The notes under the pieces are model-generated. The model searched no databases, was not told where the DNA came from, and worked only from the letters and a program-made list of their open reading frames with translations. From NCBI RefSeq assembly GCF_013416525.1, contig NZ_JACCEM010000007.1, forward strand, positions 62,001 through 126,000: a stretch of DNA of 64,000 bases, in the 5' to 3' direction. This document shows positions 25,593 to 34,215 of the stretch, one piece after another (the stretch's first letter is position 1; each line of letters begins with the position of its first letter). Source of the stretch: Parapusillimonas granuli. Its GTDB lineage: Bacteria; Pseudomonadota; Gammaproteobacteria; Burkholderiales; Burkholderiaceae_B. The translations under genes and the position numbers were made by a program.

Positions 25593-27740
25593 ATGGCCAA
25601 CGAGGAAGTCTTGTCTCCAGTAGAGCTGGGCCGGCACCTGATGCAGGTGCGGGAGCGCAGCGGTATCAAGCAAGCCGAGCTGGCCAAGCGTGTGTCGCTC
25701 AGCCCTGCTGTCTTGTCGCGCATCGAGAGCGGCGACCGCCCCGTGACGCTGGATGAGGTCCAGGACATCCTGACCCAGTTGGCCACGCCAGAGGCTGCGG
25801 AGCTATCCAAGGCCCTGCAGCGGGCCTGGCAGGTCCTTCCCCGCCCACCGCTGGACCATCCCGACCAAGACCTGCTATGGGAGGCTGAAGAAGTCGCGCG
25901 TGAGCTCGTGACCCTTCGCGACAAGCCTGACACCCCTCATGCCTTCGAGCGCCGGCTGTCCGAGTACATCGACGAGCTGGGTCGCGGTGCCGCGATGTTG
26001 CTCAAGCGCGAGCACCAGGTCGCTTTCATTGGCAGCATCGGCGTCGGCAAATCCACCGCTATCTGCAAGATGACTAGCCTGGAGGTCGCCAAAGAGGACG
26101 GCACGATGACGCCGGTGCTGGAAGTTGGCGGTGGCGGCATCACTGTCTGCGAGGTTCACCTGCGCACCGGCCCGGGTTTTGGCCTCATCGTGGAGCCCAA
26201 GGGGGATGACGAACTTCGCCAGGACGTTCTGGACCTGGCCGACAGCATCCTCAAGGGCGCTCCGGCACCCGATGAAGACGGCCCGAATGGCCAAGAGTCG
26301 CAAGGCATCTCGAAAGAAGTGGCCCGGGCGCTGCGCAACATGGCCAACCTCGCGGTCCAGCGCCCTAAGGGCGCCGACGGCAAGCGGACGACGGTCGACC
26401 CGGCCAAGCAACTGGCGCAGCAGTTCCCAACGCAGCGCGAGTTCGTGGTCGAGGTGCTCAGCCGCATGGAGCTGCACCGTCGGGACAAGCGCGACATCTG
26501 GTACGACAGCGCCTCGGGAAAGTCGCCCAAGGCATGGCTGCGCGACACCTTCGCGGCCATCAACAACGGCCGCAGCCCTGACTTCACGCTCCCGCGCCGT
26601 ATTGAGGTGGTGGTCCCCGAGAAGCTGCTGCAGGTCGCAGACCTGAGTGTGCGCTTCATTGACACCAAGGGCATCGACCGGAATGCTGCACGTGAGGACA
26701 TCGAGTGTCACTTCGACGACCCACATACGCTGGCCGTGTTGTGCTCGCCGTTCAACAACGCCCCTGCCGCCGAAACGCGGCTACTGCTTGAGCGCGCGAA
26801 GGACGCCGGAGTCCGCACGCTGGACACCAACGCGGCGCTGCTAGTGTTGCCCCGCCCGACCGAAGCGTTGGCCATGAAGGACGACGCCACCAGCGCGCCG
26901 GTCGAGAGCGCCGAAGAAGGCTACGAGCTGAAGGGTGAGCAGATTGCTTTGGCGCTGGAGCCTTTGGGCCTGCAGACCCTGGGCGTCGCCTTCTATAACG
27001 CGAACGAAGACCCCGCCGGAGCCGCGCAGGACTACCTGCTGGAGAGGTTGACCCGTGCTCGGGCAGCCTTCCGCACCCGCATCCGGGAAGCTTCTGCCAG
27101 CGCCCAGGCGCTGCTGCGCAACCACGGCGAAGCGCGCGTCCTGGCCGTGCTGCGAGATGCTGGCGAGACGTTGCACACCTGGGCGGCCCAGAACTCGGCG
27201 GTCCCTGTCGTTCAAGGACACGTCCAGGAAAGCCTGATGGCCCAAATCCAGGTGGCATACGCCAGCACCGTGCGGGCCGCCGTCCGTCGGGAAGGCGAAT
27301 GGTCGGCGCTCAGCTACTCGCACCACATCGGCTACGGCGCCCGTCGCCTTGCCGTCATGGCGCTGGAGAAGCCCGTCGAGCAGTTCACCGGCCACTGCAA
27401 ACTGATGGCAGCAACGCCGCGTTATGCCGAGGCTGCCGACCTGCTGGCGCAGGCCGAGCGTGTGTTGACGGTGTCCTACGAGGAGCTGCTGCGCAAGGTT
27501 CAGCTGATGGGCCAGACTGTGTTTAAGAACGCGCTAAAGGCCGACCCAATGCTCTGGCAGGTCTGCATGGACGAATGGGGACAAGGACCTGGCTACAAGA
27601 CTCGCGTCGCCGCGCACAACCGCGATTGGTTCAACAACGAGGCCCGCAAAAAGCTGGAACACGAACTTCAGGCACTCATCGCCCGTGAGTGGACTCGTGC
27701 CCTGGCCAACGTGACGGCGCTGCTGGAGCCCCTGGAATGA
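25593..27740 (+). CDS. XRE-type HTH fused to a dynamin-like/P-loop GTPase
   Basis: A 715-residue protein that I do not recognise as a named family. Residues 11-62 are a clear XRE helix-turn-helix (GIKQAELAKRVSLSPAVLSRIESG region). A P-loop follows at 147-155 (GSIGVGKST). A possible switch threonine lies within 172-184, and a G3-like DTKG is at 357-360 in the hydrophobic context VRFIDTKGID, then a strand ending LAVLCSPFNNAP. A long insertion (210-340) separates G1 and G3. The C-terminal ~270 residues are helical and rich in Ala/Glu/Arg, like the stalk of dynamin-type proteins. It is the first gene of a two-gene operon (ATGA overlap at 27,737-27,740). The composition suggests a GTP-gated regulator or effector, possibly anti-phage; that is inference. 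Confidence 0.8.
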   Translation: MANEEVLSPVELGRHLMQVRERSGIKQAELAKRVSLSPAVLSRIESGDRPVTLDEVQDILTQLATPEAAELSKALQRAWQVLPRPPLDHPDQDLLWEAEEVARELVTLRDKPDTPHAFERRLSEYIDELGRGAAMLLKREHQVAFIGSIGVGKSTAICKMTSLEVAKEDGTMTPVLEVGGGGITVCEVHLRTGPGFGLIVEPKGDDELRQDVLDLADSILKGAPAPDEDGPNGQESQGISKEVARALRNMANLAVQRPKGADGKRTTVDPAKQLAQQFPTQREFVVEVLSRMELHRRDKRDIWYDSASGKSPKAWLRDTFAAINNGRSPDFTLPRRIEVVVPEKLLQVADLSVRFIDTKGIDRNAAREDIECHFDDPHTLAVLCSPFNNAPAAETRLLLERAKDAGVRTLDTNAALLVLPRPTEALAMKDDATSAPVESAEEGYELKGEQIALALEPLGLQTLGVAFYNANEDPAGAAQDYLLERLTRARAAFRTRIREASASAQALLRNHGEARVLAVLRDAGETLHTWAAQNSAVPVVQGHVQESLMAQIQVAYASTVRAAVRREGEWSALSYSHHIGYGARRLAVMALEKPVEQFTGHCKLMAATPRYAEAADLLAQAERVLTVSYEELLRKVQLMGQTVFKNALKADPMLWQVCMDEWGQGPGYKTRVAAHNRDWFNNEARKKLEHELQALIAREWTRALANVTALLEPLE

Positions 27741-28849
27741 GCGACGCTGACGACCAGGCCATGCAGGAAGGCACAGACCCTGTGGTCGAAAAGCCCTTTT
27801 ACGACGAGCTGTCGCCAGAGGCACAGGCGCAGGTTGAAAAGCTGATGCGCGACCTGACAGAGAACCCGGCAATCAACTGCCAGTTCACCTTCAACTGGCA
27901 TGGCAACGAGGAGTTGGCCAGCCGCGCGGGACTGAAGATTCGCCTATACGGGCTCTTGATGCGAGAGAAGTGGCCCTCGATGTCCTTCGAGGCGCTGAAA
28001 GCCATCACCTTCCATTACGACTATGAACAAGCGCTAAAAGACGCCGCTGGTGCGGACAGGTCAGCGCCCACACCGACCAAGGAAGCGGGCGGCCTCAGCG
28101 TGGGCATGATGGTGCGCGTTGCCGATGGCGTGCATCTCGTGATGCATGAGTCCGTGGCGCTGGCGCTTGCATCAGAGGACGACGAGCAAAGTGATTGGGC
28201 GCAACACGTCGTGCGCCACGAGCTTTGCCACGTAGCCGACTTTGCATTCAAGCGCGCCCTGATTGCGAAGCACCCGGACAAGTGCACGTACTCCGGTTTT
28301 GAAAGCATGATGGCTCCGCTCGCGGAAGCCATGTGGGATGAGTTCTTCGCCAACGCGTATTCATCCGGGGCCTGGTCCGACCCGCGTACGTTCTTGGACC
28401 TGCTACGCGACACGGTGCCACAGATACACGTTGACATCGTCAATGCCATCCTGGACTACAGGTACAACGCAGACCTTGACGGGCTGCTCGCGATTGCCAG
28501 ACCGAAGGTCCGGTTCGTGGCGCAGTGCTTCGGCTACGCGGCTGGCTCGCTGGCTGCGCAAGGTGTGACGCTCGAGGACGGCGCGCCCGAAGAACACGCC
28601 ATGCTGCAACGGCTCGGTCTGCTAAGCGCATGGGATGAGTGCGTCCGGGTGCTTGAAGACCTCGACCGCGCACGGCCTGATTGGGAGTCAGTGCTGGACT
28701 TGACCAAGCTGTTCCCGGGATGCATCGCCTTGTTCGCAGGCTTCGGCCTGAACTACCGACCCCAAGGGGACGGGGCATACGTGGACATCCCCAGCACTCC
28801 AGAGACCAGCCCCGCACAAGCCATGCTTCGACGCATGCGCTTGAAGTAG
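27737..28849 (+). CDS. HExxH metallopeptidase-like partner of the XRE-GTPase
   Basis: A 370-residue cytoplasmic protein with no signal peptide. HELCH at residues 161-165 is a zincin motif in a helix (WAQHVVRHELCHVADFAF). The acidic residue in WDEFFANAYS near 202 is a candidate third zinc ligand, as in ImmA/IrrE and other gluzincin-like peptidases. The N-terminal 120 residues are helical, and the C-terminal half has no recognised domain. It is coupled to the XRE-GTPase gene by ATGA. An XRE protein with an HExxH partner recalls ImmR/ImmA, where the peptidase cleaves the repressor to trigger an ICE or phage. Here the repressor also carries a GTPase. Function not established. Confidence 0.75.
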   Translation: MSDADDQAMQEGTDPVVEKPFYDELSPEAQAQVEKLMRDLTENPAINCQFTFNWHGNEELASRAGLKIRLYGLLMREKWPSMSFEALKAITFHYDYEQALKDAAGADRSAPTPTKEAGGLSVGMMVRVADGVHLVMHESVALALASEDDEQSDWAQHVVRHELCHVADFAFKRALIAKHPDKCTYSGFESMMAPLAEAMWDEFFANAYSSGAWSDPRTFLDLLRDTVPQIHVDIVNAILDYRYNADLDGLLAIARPKVRFVAQCFGYAAGSLAAQGVTLEDGAPEEHAMLQRLGLLSAWDECVRVLEDLDRARPDWESVLDLTKLFPGCIALFAGFGLNYRPQGDGAYVDIPSTPETSPAQAMLRRMRLK

Positions 28850-29284
28850 TCTGAGCTGACAGGGAAGGTAGAACAACAAGATGACGGTTGATCGCATAGG
28901 CCGAGAGCGTGCGAAGGCCTGCCTGCACAATACTGCTCTCCACCCGCAGCTGGCTGACCAGCCGACGAACGACTGCTCTAGGAGTCGAACTCGGGGCGGC
29001 GAATGTCGCTTCAGGGTCGAAAGCTGTCATCTTCCCTAGCATCTGTTGTTGTGCTTTGTTTGTTTTGGATGGCGCGCGAAGGAATGGGCTACTATGGCAA
29101 ACAAGTTCGCTGTCTCTGGATGATTTTCATTGTCACAGCACGACGTGGCTTACTTTCCCAAGGCTCTCATGTGGCTCCCAGCCCACAACGCCGCACTACC
29201 TGCAAGCGGCATGAAGCAGAGCTAACCTATTGCCCTGTATATGGTTTCAAGCTACGCGCAGTTTGCACTAAACGCTTGACGCCG
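28850..29284. other. No gene seen between the peptidase gene and the terminator
   Basis: A 435-bp stretch in which the open frames have no recognisable motif, poor codon use and no ribosome binding site. It contains a lower-GC patch at about 29,040-29,140. It could be a decayed gene or a leader of unknown use. Confidence 0.4.
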
Positions 29285-29370
29285 GCCATTTTTTGCCGCC
29301 GGGCCGCCCCAAGGCAAAACCGCCCCCCTGGGGGGCAGCAAGCCGTAGGCGCGGCGTGGGGGGCTTTTTT
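29285..29370 (+). terminator. Strong GC-rich terminator-like element
   Basis: Complex GC-rich hairpin: a CCCCCC run near 29,323 can pair with the GGGGGG run at about 29,358-29,363, and six T follow at 29,365-29,370. The wording (ccgccccaaggc, ggggggcagcaagccg, gcgtggggggc-TTTTTT) resembles the intergenic terminator repeats that I associate with Comamonadaceae. That hints that the GTPase/peptidase segment came from such a donor. Confidence 0.6.
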
Positions 29371-29545
29371 GTGTGCGCCCGCTGGGCGCACTCCTGCGGG
29401 TGCAAGTCCCGCCGTAAGTTGATCACAGCGAATGAAACGAAGCGCAACTGCGTGAAGGCGACCGAGCGTGGAGCGGGCGGGCGTAGCCGACGGTGAAGCC
29501 GCGGGTGATCCTGTCAGCGAGGAACCAGCGCAAAACGCAGCAAGC
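29371..29545 (+). mobile_element. Truncated 5' end of a group II intron
   Basis: Right after the T run the sequence begins with GTGTGCG, matching the GUGYG start of group II introns. A perfect hairpin GTGCGCCC/GGGCGCAC follows (29,373-29,391). The segment GGGTGCAAGTCCCGCC and the phrase AAGTTGATCACAGCGAATG are characteristic of domain I of bacterial group II introns. No reverse transcriptase, domain V or 3' end is present, so only about 175 bases survive. Insertion just behind a terminator hairpin is the habit of class C introns. The end point is approximate. Confidence 0.6.
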
Positions 29546-29630
29546 GTCGCTCTTTGAAATCGCTGGTTTTTGCCAAACCCGAAATCATGGCAATCATGGG
29601 TAAAGCAGGGCGGTCCTCAGCGGAAGCCTT

Positions 29631-30509
29631 TCATTCGGCGAAATCCGGCGAAGCCAGCAGTTGGCGCAAACTCCTCAGCGCCAACGATTCCTTCCCCTCA
29701 TGCCAGATCAGATGTGTGCGGTTGAAGGACAGATGCGCAGGAAGTTCATGAGCCTGTACGGATTTGGCGGCATGCAATCCGGCAAGCACCGATTTTGGCA
29801 CGATCGCCACACCCGTTCCCGCCGCAACGCAAGCGACGATTGCCGGGTAAGAGGCAAACTCCAGCACGCCGGAAACGCCGACACCATGTTCGCTCTGCCA
29901 CTGTTCCAGGAGGCGGCGATAGGAGCAGCCACTGGCAAACGCGATCAGGGTGACGGTTCCCGCCTTGGCAAGACTGGACAGTGATTGAATATGTGGGCCG
30001 GTAATGAGAACAAGCTCTTCTTTGAATACTGGCTCGGCAGCCGCTCCAGGGGCATGGAAGGGCTCTGAAACAAAGGCTGCCTCGACATCATGGCGAGCCA
30101 GCCTGCTGATCAGCGCCCCGGTCGTTCCTGTGACCAATTCAATGCGCACCGCCGGGTTGGCTTGGTTGTAACGCGCCAGCAGCCGAGGCAGCCGGCTACC
30201 GGCTGTGCTTTCCAGCGAGCCGATACGAAGGGTGCCAAGCAACCTTCCGGTCCGCAGCGCCGATTCTGCTTCATCAGCCAGGCGCAGCAAGCGTTCTGCA
30301 TAGCTGATCAACAAGCGGCCTTCTTCCGTCGGCACCAGCCTGCGGCCACGGCGCATGAACAGCTCAAGCCCCATGCGCGCTTCGAGTTGTTTGATGCGCG
30401 TGGTGATGTTGGACGGCACGCGGTGCAGCGCTTGCGCCGCCCGAGCTACGCCGCCATGCGCCACTACCGCTTGAACGATGGCCAAGTCATTCAGATCGAA
30501 GTTTCTCAT
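29631..30509 (-). CDS. LysR-family transcriptional regulator
   Basis: A 292-residue LysR-type regulator, with the HTH at residues 5-62 (LNDLAIVQAVVAHGGVARAAQ, then PSNITTRIKQLE) and the effector domain at about 90-290. It is divergent from an MFS exporter/CMD pair across only 63 bp and most likely controls it. Start ATG 30,509. It is the first gene of the chromosomal-type stretch to the right of the mobile element. Confidence 0.88.
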   Translation of the reverse strand: MRNFDLNDLAIVQAVVAHGGVARAAQALHRVPSNITTRIKQLEARMGLELFMRRGRRLVPTEEGRLLISYAERLLRLADEAESALRTGRLLGTLRIGSLESTAGSRLPRLLARYNQANPAVRIELVTGTTGALISRLARHDVEAAFVSEPFHAPGAAAEPVFKEELVLITGPHIQSLSSLAKAGTVTLIAFASGCSYRRLLEQWQSEHGVGVSGVLEFASYPAIVACVAAGTGVAIVPKSVLAGLHAAKSVQAHELPAHLSFNRTHLIWHEGKESLALRSLRQLLASPDFAE

Positions 30510-30572
30510 TGCAAGAATATCTATTCTAAATTATTCAATTTACGAGAAAATTATAGCGGGTCAGAATGCGGT
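30510..30572. promoter_or_regulatory. Divergent LysR/MFS promoter region
   Basis: A 63-bp AT-rich spacer between divergent genes. A short perfect inverted repeat GAATA-TC-TATTC lies at 30,515-30,526, immediately upstream of the LysR start, and further A/T-rich half-sites follow. It probably contains the LysR operator and both promoters. No confident -35/-10 pair was assigned. Confidence 0.4.
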
Positions 30573-31757
30573 ATGGACAGATTTCATACACCTGCTTTGC
30601 ACATCCTTGGCATCGCCCTGAGCGGCCTTGCCGCACTGGCCGTGGCGATAGGAATAGGCCGTTTCGCGTTCACGCCCCAATTGCCTTTGATGCAGGCGGA
30701 TCTGGGGCTTTCACTATCAGACGGAGGCTGGCTGGCGGGGGCCAACTACCTGGGGTATTTCGCAGGTGCCGTGCTTGCTGGAAGAAAAGGCATGCCCGCG
30801 GCCATGCTGATGCGATGCGGCTTGTGGGCCGTCGTAGCGAGCACCGCCGCAATGGCCGTTTCTGGGCCGTTCGCATGGTGGATCGCCATGCGGTTCGTCG
30901 CCGGCGTCGCCAGTGCGGGGGTCCTGGTTGGGACTGCAACCGTGATCCTTGCCCGTCTGGCGATGCTGGGCGCGCGCCGTCTCGACGGCCTCGTGTTCGC
31001 CGGTGTTGGAACCGGCATCGCCCTGGCTGGACTGGTCTGCCACGCGGGTGTTCTGCTGGGGATGGGGGCCAGGGCGCTCTGGCTCGCCTTGGCGGGGCTG
31101 GCCCTTGTCGGCACCTTCATTGCGCACAAGGTGGATGTGCGGAGCGAGGCGTTCCGTTCAGGGATATCCATGCCGGCGGCTTCCGCCGGGCAAACATCGC
31201 GGGGCATGCATCTGTTGGTGCTTTGCTACGGGCTGTTCGGCTTTGGCTACATCCTTCCCGCGACATATCTGCCGTCTCAGGCGCGTTTGTTACTGGACGA
31301 CCCCGCGCTCTTTGGCTGGGTGTGGCCGCTCTTCGGCATCGCTGCAGCCTTATCCACACTGAGCATCGCTTTCCTTGCGCGCTGGCCTCGGACATATGTC
31401 TGGGCCGGTGCTCAAGCCGTCATGGCCGTCGGGGTATCCATGCCCGTCATCGCGCCCGGCCTTTGCGGGCTTGCGGTGGCTGCGCTGTGCGTGGGTGGAA
31501 CTTTCATGCTCATCACCTTGCTCGGTTTGCAAGAGGCCCGGCAACAGGCGGGGCCCAGCGCACAAAGGCTGCTGGCGGCGATGACCGCCGCATTTGCCGC
31601 CGGTCAGCTCGCAGGACCCATCGCAGCCAATTTTTTGCTTGAAATCGGCTGGCCATTCAGTTCGGCACTGTGGCTGGGTTCGGCGGCGTTGCTGGCAAGC
31701 AGTGCGTCACTCATTCATTTCACTTATCAAAAGTCTTTCACTCGGGAGAACCCATGA
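30573..31757 (+). CDS. MFS transporter, YbfB/YjiJ family
   Basis: A 394-residue major-facilitator protein of the YbfB/YjiJ type. About twelve hydrophobic helices are visible. The N-terminal helix reads ALSGLAALAVAIGIGRFAFTPQLPLM, where the GIGRFAFTPQLPLM phrase is diagnostic of the family. ATG 30,573 begins the conserved protein; the in-frame extension upstream overlaps the LysR gene. It is coupled to the next gene by ATGA. Substrate unknown; efflux is likely. Confidence 0.88.
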   Translation: MDRFHTPALHILGIALSGLAALAVAIGIGRFAFTPQLPLMQADLGLSLSDGGWLAGANYLGYFAGAVLAGRKGMPAAMLMRCGLWAVVASTAAMAVSGPFAWWIAMRFVAGVASAGVLVGTATVILARLAMLGARRLDGLVFAGVGTGIALAGLVCHAGVLLGMGARALWLALAGLALVGTFIAHKVDVRSEAFRSGISMPAASAGQTSRGMHLLVLCYGLFGFGYILPATYLPSQARLLLDDPALFGWVWPLFGIAAALSTLSIAFLARWPRTYVWAGAQAVMAVGVSMPVIAPGLCGLAVAALCVGGTFMLITLLGLQEARQQAGPSAQRLLAAMTAAFAAGQLAGPIAANFLLEIGWPFSSALWLGSAALLASSASLIHFTYQKSFTRENP

Positions 31758-32350
31758 CTACGACCATCCCCCAAGGTTTTGGCCAGGAGCGCGGCGAACG
31801 TCTGCCACTGCCCTCGATGGCATCCATGACGCAAGCCCAGCGTGCCGCTACGGATGCGTTGATTGCCGGACCACGAAAAGGCGTCAAAGGGCCTTTTATT
31901 CCGTTGATGCACAGCCCGGCACTGCTCGAACGCCTGGCGTGCGTGGGGGAATACTTGCGGTTTGAATCCGCTTTGCCAACAAGCATCAACGAGTTCGTGA
32001 CCTTGCTCGTTGCGCGCGAATTGAGCAATCAGTTTGAATGGGCTGTCCACTATCCGTTGGCGATACGAGCCGGTGTTGCGGAGTCCACTTTGCTGGATGT
32101 GGCCCAAGGCGCCCGTCCTCGCGCCATGTCGGAGGAGGAAGCCGACGCGTGGGCATTCACAACCGAGCTGCTGCAGCGGCATGGGGTCAGTGACCAGACC
32201 TATGCGGCCGCGAGGCGGCGCTGGGGGGAGCGCGGCACGGTGGAAATGGCAGCCTTGATCGGCTACTTTGCATGCGTTTGCTGGATCATGAACGTCGCTC
32301 GCACGCCTGCCCCGGAAGGGGCGGCGGCCTTGAACGGCTTTCCCGCGTGA
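31754..32350 (+). CDS. Carboxymuconolactone decarboxylase-family protein
   Basis: A 198-residue protein of the CMD/AhpD-like fold. The core INEFVTLLVARELSNQFEWAVHYPLAIRAGV (about 78-108, pattern only) matches the helix pair bearing the active site. The usual AhpD Cys-x-x-Cys is absent (EWAVHYP in its place), so thiol peroxidase activity is unlikely. It is co-translated with the MFS gene. The role could be lactone or aromatic-acid metabolism. Precise function unknown. Confidence 0.82.
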   Translation: MTTTIPQGFGQERGERLPLPSMASMTQAQRAATDALIAGPRKGVKGPFIPLMHSPALLERLACVGEYLRFESALPTSINEFVTLLVARELSNQFEWAVHYPLAIRAGVAESTLLDVAQGARPRAMSEEEADAWAFTTELLQRHGVSDQTYAAARRRWGERGTVEMAALIGYFACVCWIMNVARTPAPEGAAALNGFPA

Positions 32351-32366
32351 ATTATGCTGTCACCCC

Positions 32367-32789
32367 ATGAACTCCAGGACCTTGATTCAATATGCCTTGG
32401 CCGCCGCCGCCCTGGGCGCGGGCATGGCCGCCTCGGCGGGCGACTTCGCCTGGACGCAAGAAAAAGTCAGTCCGGCCCTCAACCACGCCGGCCGGGAGGT
32501 CGCGGTTCGCTATGCGCCGGCCGGAAACCGCGGCCCCGGCCCCGGGCCGGGCTCGGTCATCACTGCGGTGTATGCCGCGCGCGACTTCCAGGGCGCGCAG
32601 GTGCAGAGCAAGCTATGCTGGAACGACACGCAGCGCTGCGTGCCGCTTGTCGGCGGCGGCGTGCGCAGCCAGGATTTCAACGGCCTGGATGCCGGCAAGC
32701 CGTTCTATCTGGTGCACACGGCGCAGGGGCGCGGGCCGCTGGCCCAGCCCTTGTTCATCACGGGCAGCGTCACGGTCTGGTACCGCTGA
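32367..32789 (+). CDS. Secreted FlhE-like protein
   Basis: A 140-residue protein with a clear signal peptide (residues 1-24, cleavage after ASA). The mature part is beta-rich, with two cysteines (SKLCWNDTQRCVPL) 7 residues apart. This arrangement and the ending FITGSVTVWYR recall FlhE, a periplasmic flagellar chaperone-like protein. No flagellar genes are in the window, so the assignment is tentative. A Pro/Gly-rich insert (about 55-63) is unusual. It faces the spermidine synthase gene tail to tail. Confidence 0.55.
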   Translation: MNSRTLIQYALAAAALGAGMAASAGDFAWTQEKVSPALNHAGREVAVRYAPAGNRGPGPGPGSVITAVYAARDFQGAQVQSKLCWNDTQRCVPLVGGGVRSQDFNGLDAGKPFYLVHTAQGRGPLAQPLFITGSVTVWYR

Positions 32790-32802
32790 CACCCGCCGGC
32801 CG

Positions 32803-34050
32803 CTATTTTTTGACGGCGGGCATCAAGGCGCGGTAGAAGTTCGGCAGGGCGAACAAGGCCGCATGGACGCCTTCGTTGTAGTACTGAAGACCGCCGATGC
32901 CGCGTTCCCGCAGGCGCTGCGACACCGTGGCGGCGTCCAGGGCGGTCGGGTCCAGGGTGTCGGACGCAACGGCCAGCGCCCAATAGGCGCCGTACAGCGG
33001 AATGTGCAGCCCGTAGCCGTGCACTTGCTTGAATACCGAAGCCAGCTTGGCGGACATGTCGCGCACCTGGTCTTTTTCGTGGAAAGGGGCGCCCAGGTGC
33101 ATGACCAGCGCGCCGTCCGCCGTGAGCGCGGACTGGCAAAGCTGGAAGAATTCACGAGTGTACAGGGGGCCCGCGGGCGTTTCAGGATCGGTGAGGTCCA
33201 GCAGGATCAGGTCGAATTTCCGGGGGGTGTCGGCCATGAAGCGGGCGCCGTCCTGGAAGAGCAGGCGGACGCGCGGATCATCGAACGCGTTTTTGTGGAT
33301 GGACGGCAGATACTGCCGGGCGGCGTCGACCACGCGCTGGTCGAGCTCGACCAGCGTGATGTCGCGCAGGCTGGGGTGCTTGAGCAGTTCTTCGATGGCG
33401 CCGCCGTCGCCGCCGCCGATGACCAGGGCCGCTGCCGGCGCCGGATGAGCGAGGGCGGCGGGATGGACCAGCGCTTCATGGTAGAAGAATTCGTCGGCCT
33501 CGGACGTCATGAACAGGCCGTCCAGGCGCAGGCAGCGGCCCAGCTCCTTGGATTCCAGGATTTCCAGGCGCTGGTAAGGCGTTTGCTCGGCGTGCAGCCG
33601 CCGCGCGAAGCGAAAGCCGAAGGCGCTGGTGTCGTTCAGGGATTCCAGCAAGAGCTCGCCGTTCGCGCCCGGACCGTTCTCGTCGCCGCGCTGCAGGCGT
33701 TCGTATTGGGCCTTGCCGGGCTGGAATACTTCGACCAGCCCATGCAGCAGGGCTTCCGCCTTGCCGGAATTGTCGGCCATGAAATTGCACACGTACACGT
33801 CCAGCGTGATGCCGCCTCGTTCCGGCCAAGTGTGTATGGCCAGATGGGATTCGGCCAGCAGCAAGGCCCCCGTGACGCCGCCGGGATGGCCGTCGAAGTC
33901 GGGGAAGGTATGCCATTTCTCGTTGACGAGCGTGAGCCCCGAATCGAGGGTACGCCCGCGGCAAAGTTCGGCAAGCAGCGCTGCGTCTGTCAGCAGCGCC
34001 GGATCACACGCGCATTGGTAGAGATCTGCGGTAAGGTGCAGGCCCTGCAT
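32803..34050 (-). CDS. Fused AdoMet decarboxylase-spermidine synthase
   Basis: A 415-residue fusion of two polyamine enzymes. The N-terminal part (about 1-125) is a prokaryotic AdoMet decarboxylase. Its LLAESHLAIHTWPE motif places the self-cleavage/pyruvoyl Ser at 68, with His 73 and Cys 88 at the same spacing as the catalytic residues of SpeD enzymes. The C-terminal part (about 165-415) is a spermidine synthase with VIGGGDGGA and LILLDLTDPE motifs. Together they could convert AdoMet and putrescine to spermidine. The start ATG at 34,050 (AAGGAG 10 bases upstream) is preferred to an upstream start at 34,122. Some SpeD-like proteins act on ornithine or arginine instead, so decarboxylase specificity is not certain. 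Confidence 0.88.
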   Translation of the reverse strand: MQGLHLTADLYQCACDPALLTDAALLAELCRGRTLDSGLTLVNEKWHTFPDFDGHPGGVTGALLLAESHLAIHTWPERGGITLDVYVCNFMADNSGKAEALLHGLVEVFQPGKAQYERLQRGDENGPGANGELLLESLNDTSAFGFRFARRLHAEQTPYQRLEILESKELGRCLRLDGLFMTSEADEFFYHEALVHPAALAHPAPAAALVIGGGDGGAIEELLKHPSLRDITLVELDQRVVDAARQYLPSIHKNAFDDPRVRLLFQDGARFMADTPRKFDLILLDLTDPETPAGPLYTREFFQLCQSALTADGALVMHLGAPFHEKDQVRDMSAKLASVFKQVHGYGLHIPLYGAYWALAVASDTLDPTALDAATVSQRLRERGIGGLQYYNEGVHAALFALPNFYRALMPAVKK

Positions 34051-34215
34051 AGTGTCGAGGCTCCTTGGTGAAGACTGCTGCGCCAAGGGTAGGCACGCAA
34101 GATAAACGCGAATGGGGCGCAAGATGGCCGCGCCCGATTCGCGAAAAGAATATAAGTATATATTAAATAAATATTTACTGCTTTGAACAGGGGTCGATCT
34201 GCATGCAAAACACCG

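Larger units (their letters stand above)
1..29370 (+). mobile_element. Tn4371-family integrative conjugative element (partial, right part)
   Basis: The gene order relaxase, cargo, LysR/TraR, TraG, CopG-like, trbB-C-D-E-J-K-L-F-G-I, DUF2274 is that of the Tn4371 family of ICEs, in which catabolic cargo is known to sit between the relaxase gene and traR. All transfer genes point the same way and most overlap by 4 bases. Integrase, rep/par and the left end are not in the window. The right boundary is uncertain: trb-linked genes stop at 24,758, a foreign-looking two-gene cargo runs to 28,849, and chromosomal-type genes begin at about 29,631. No copy of the TTTTTCAT-type attachment core was found at a plausible right end. 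Confidence 0.8.

Noticed and set aside
28909-29422. Two overlapping + strand frames after the peptidase gene
   Set aside because: No ribosome binding site or motif, and one runs through the terminator and intron fragment.
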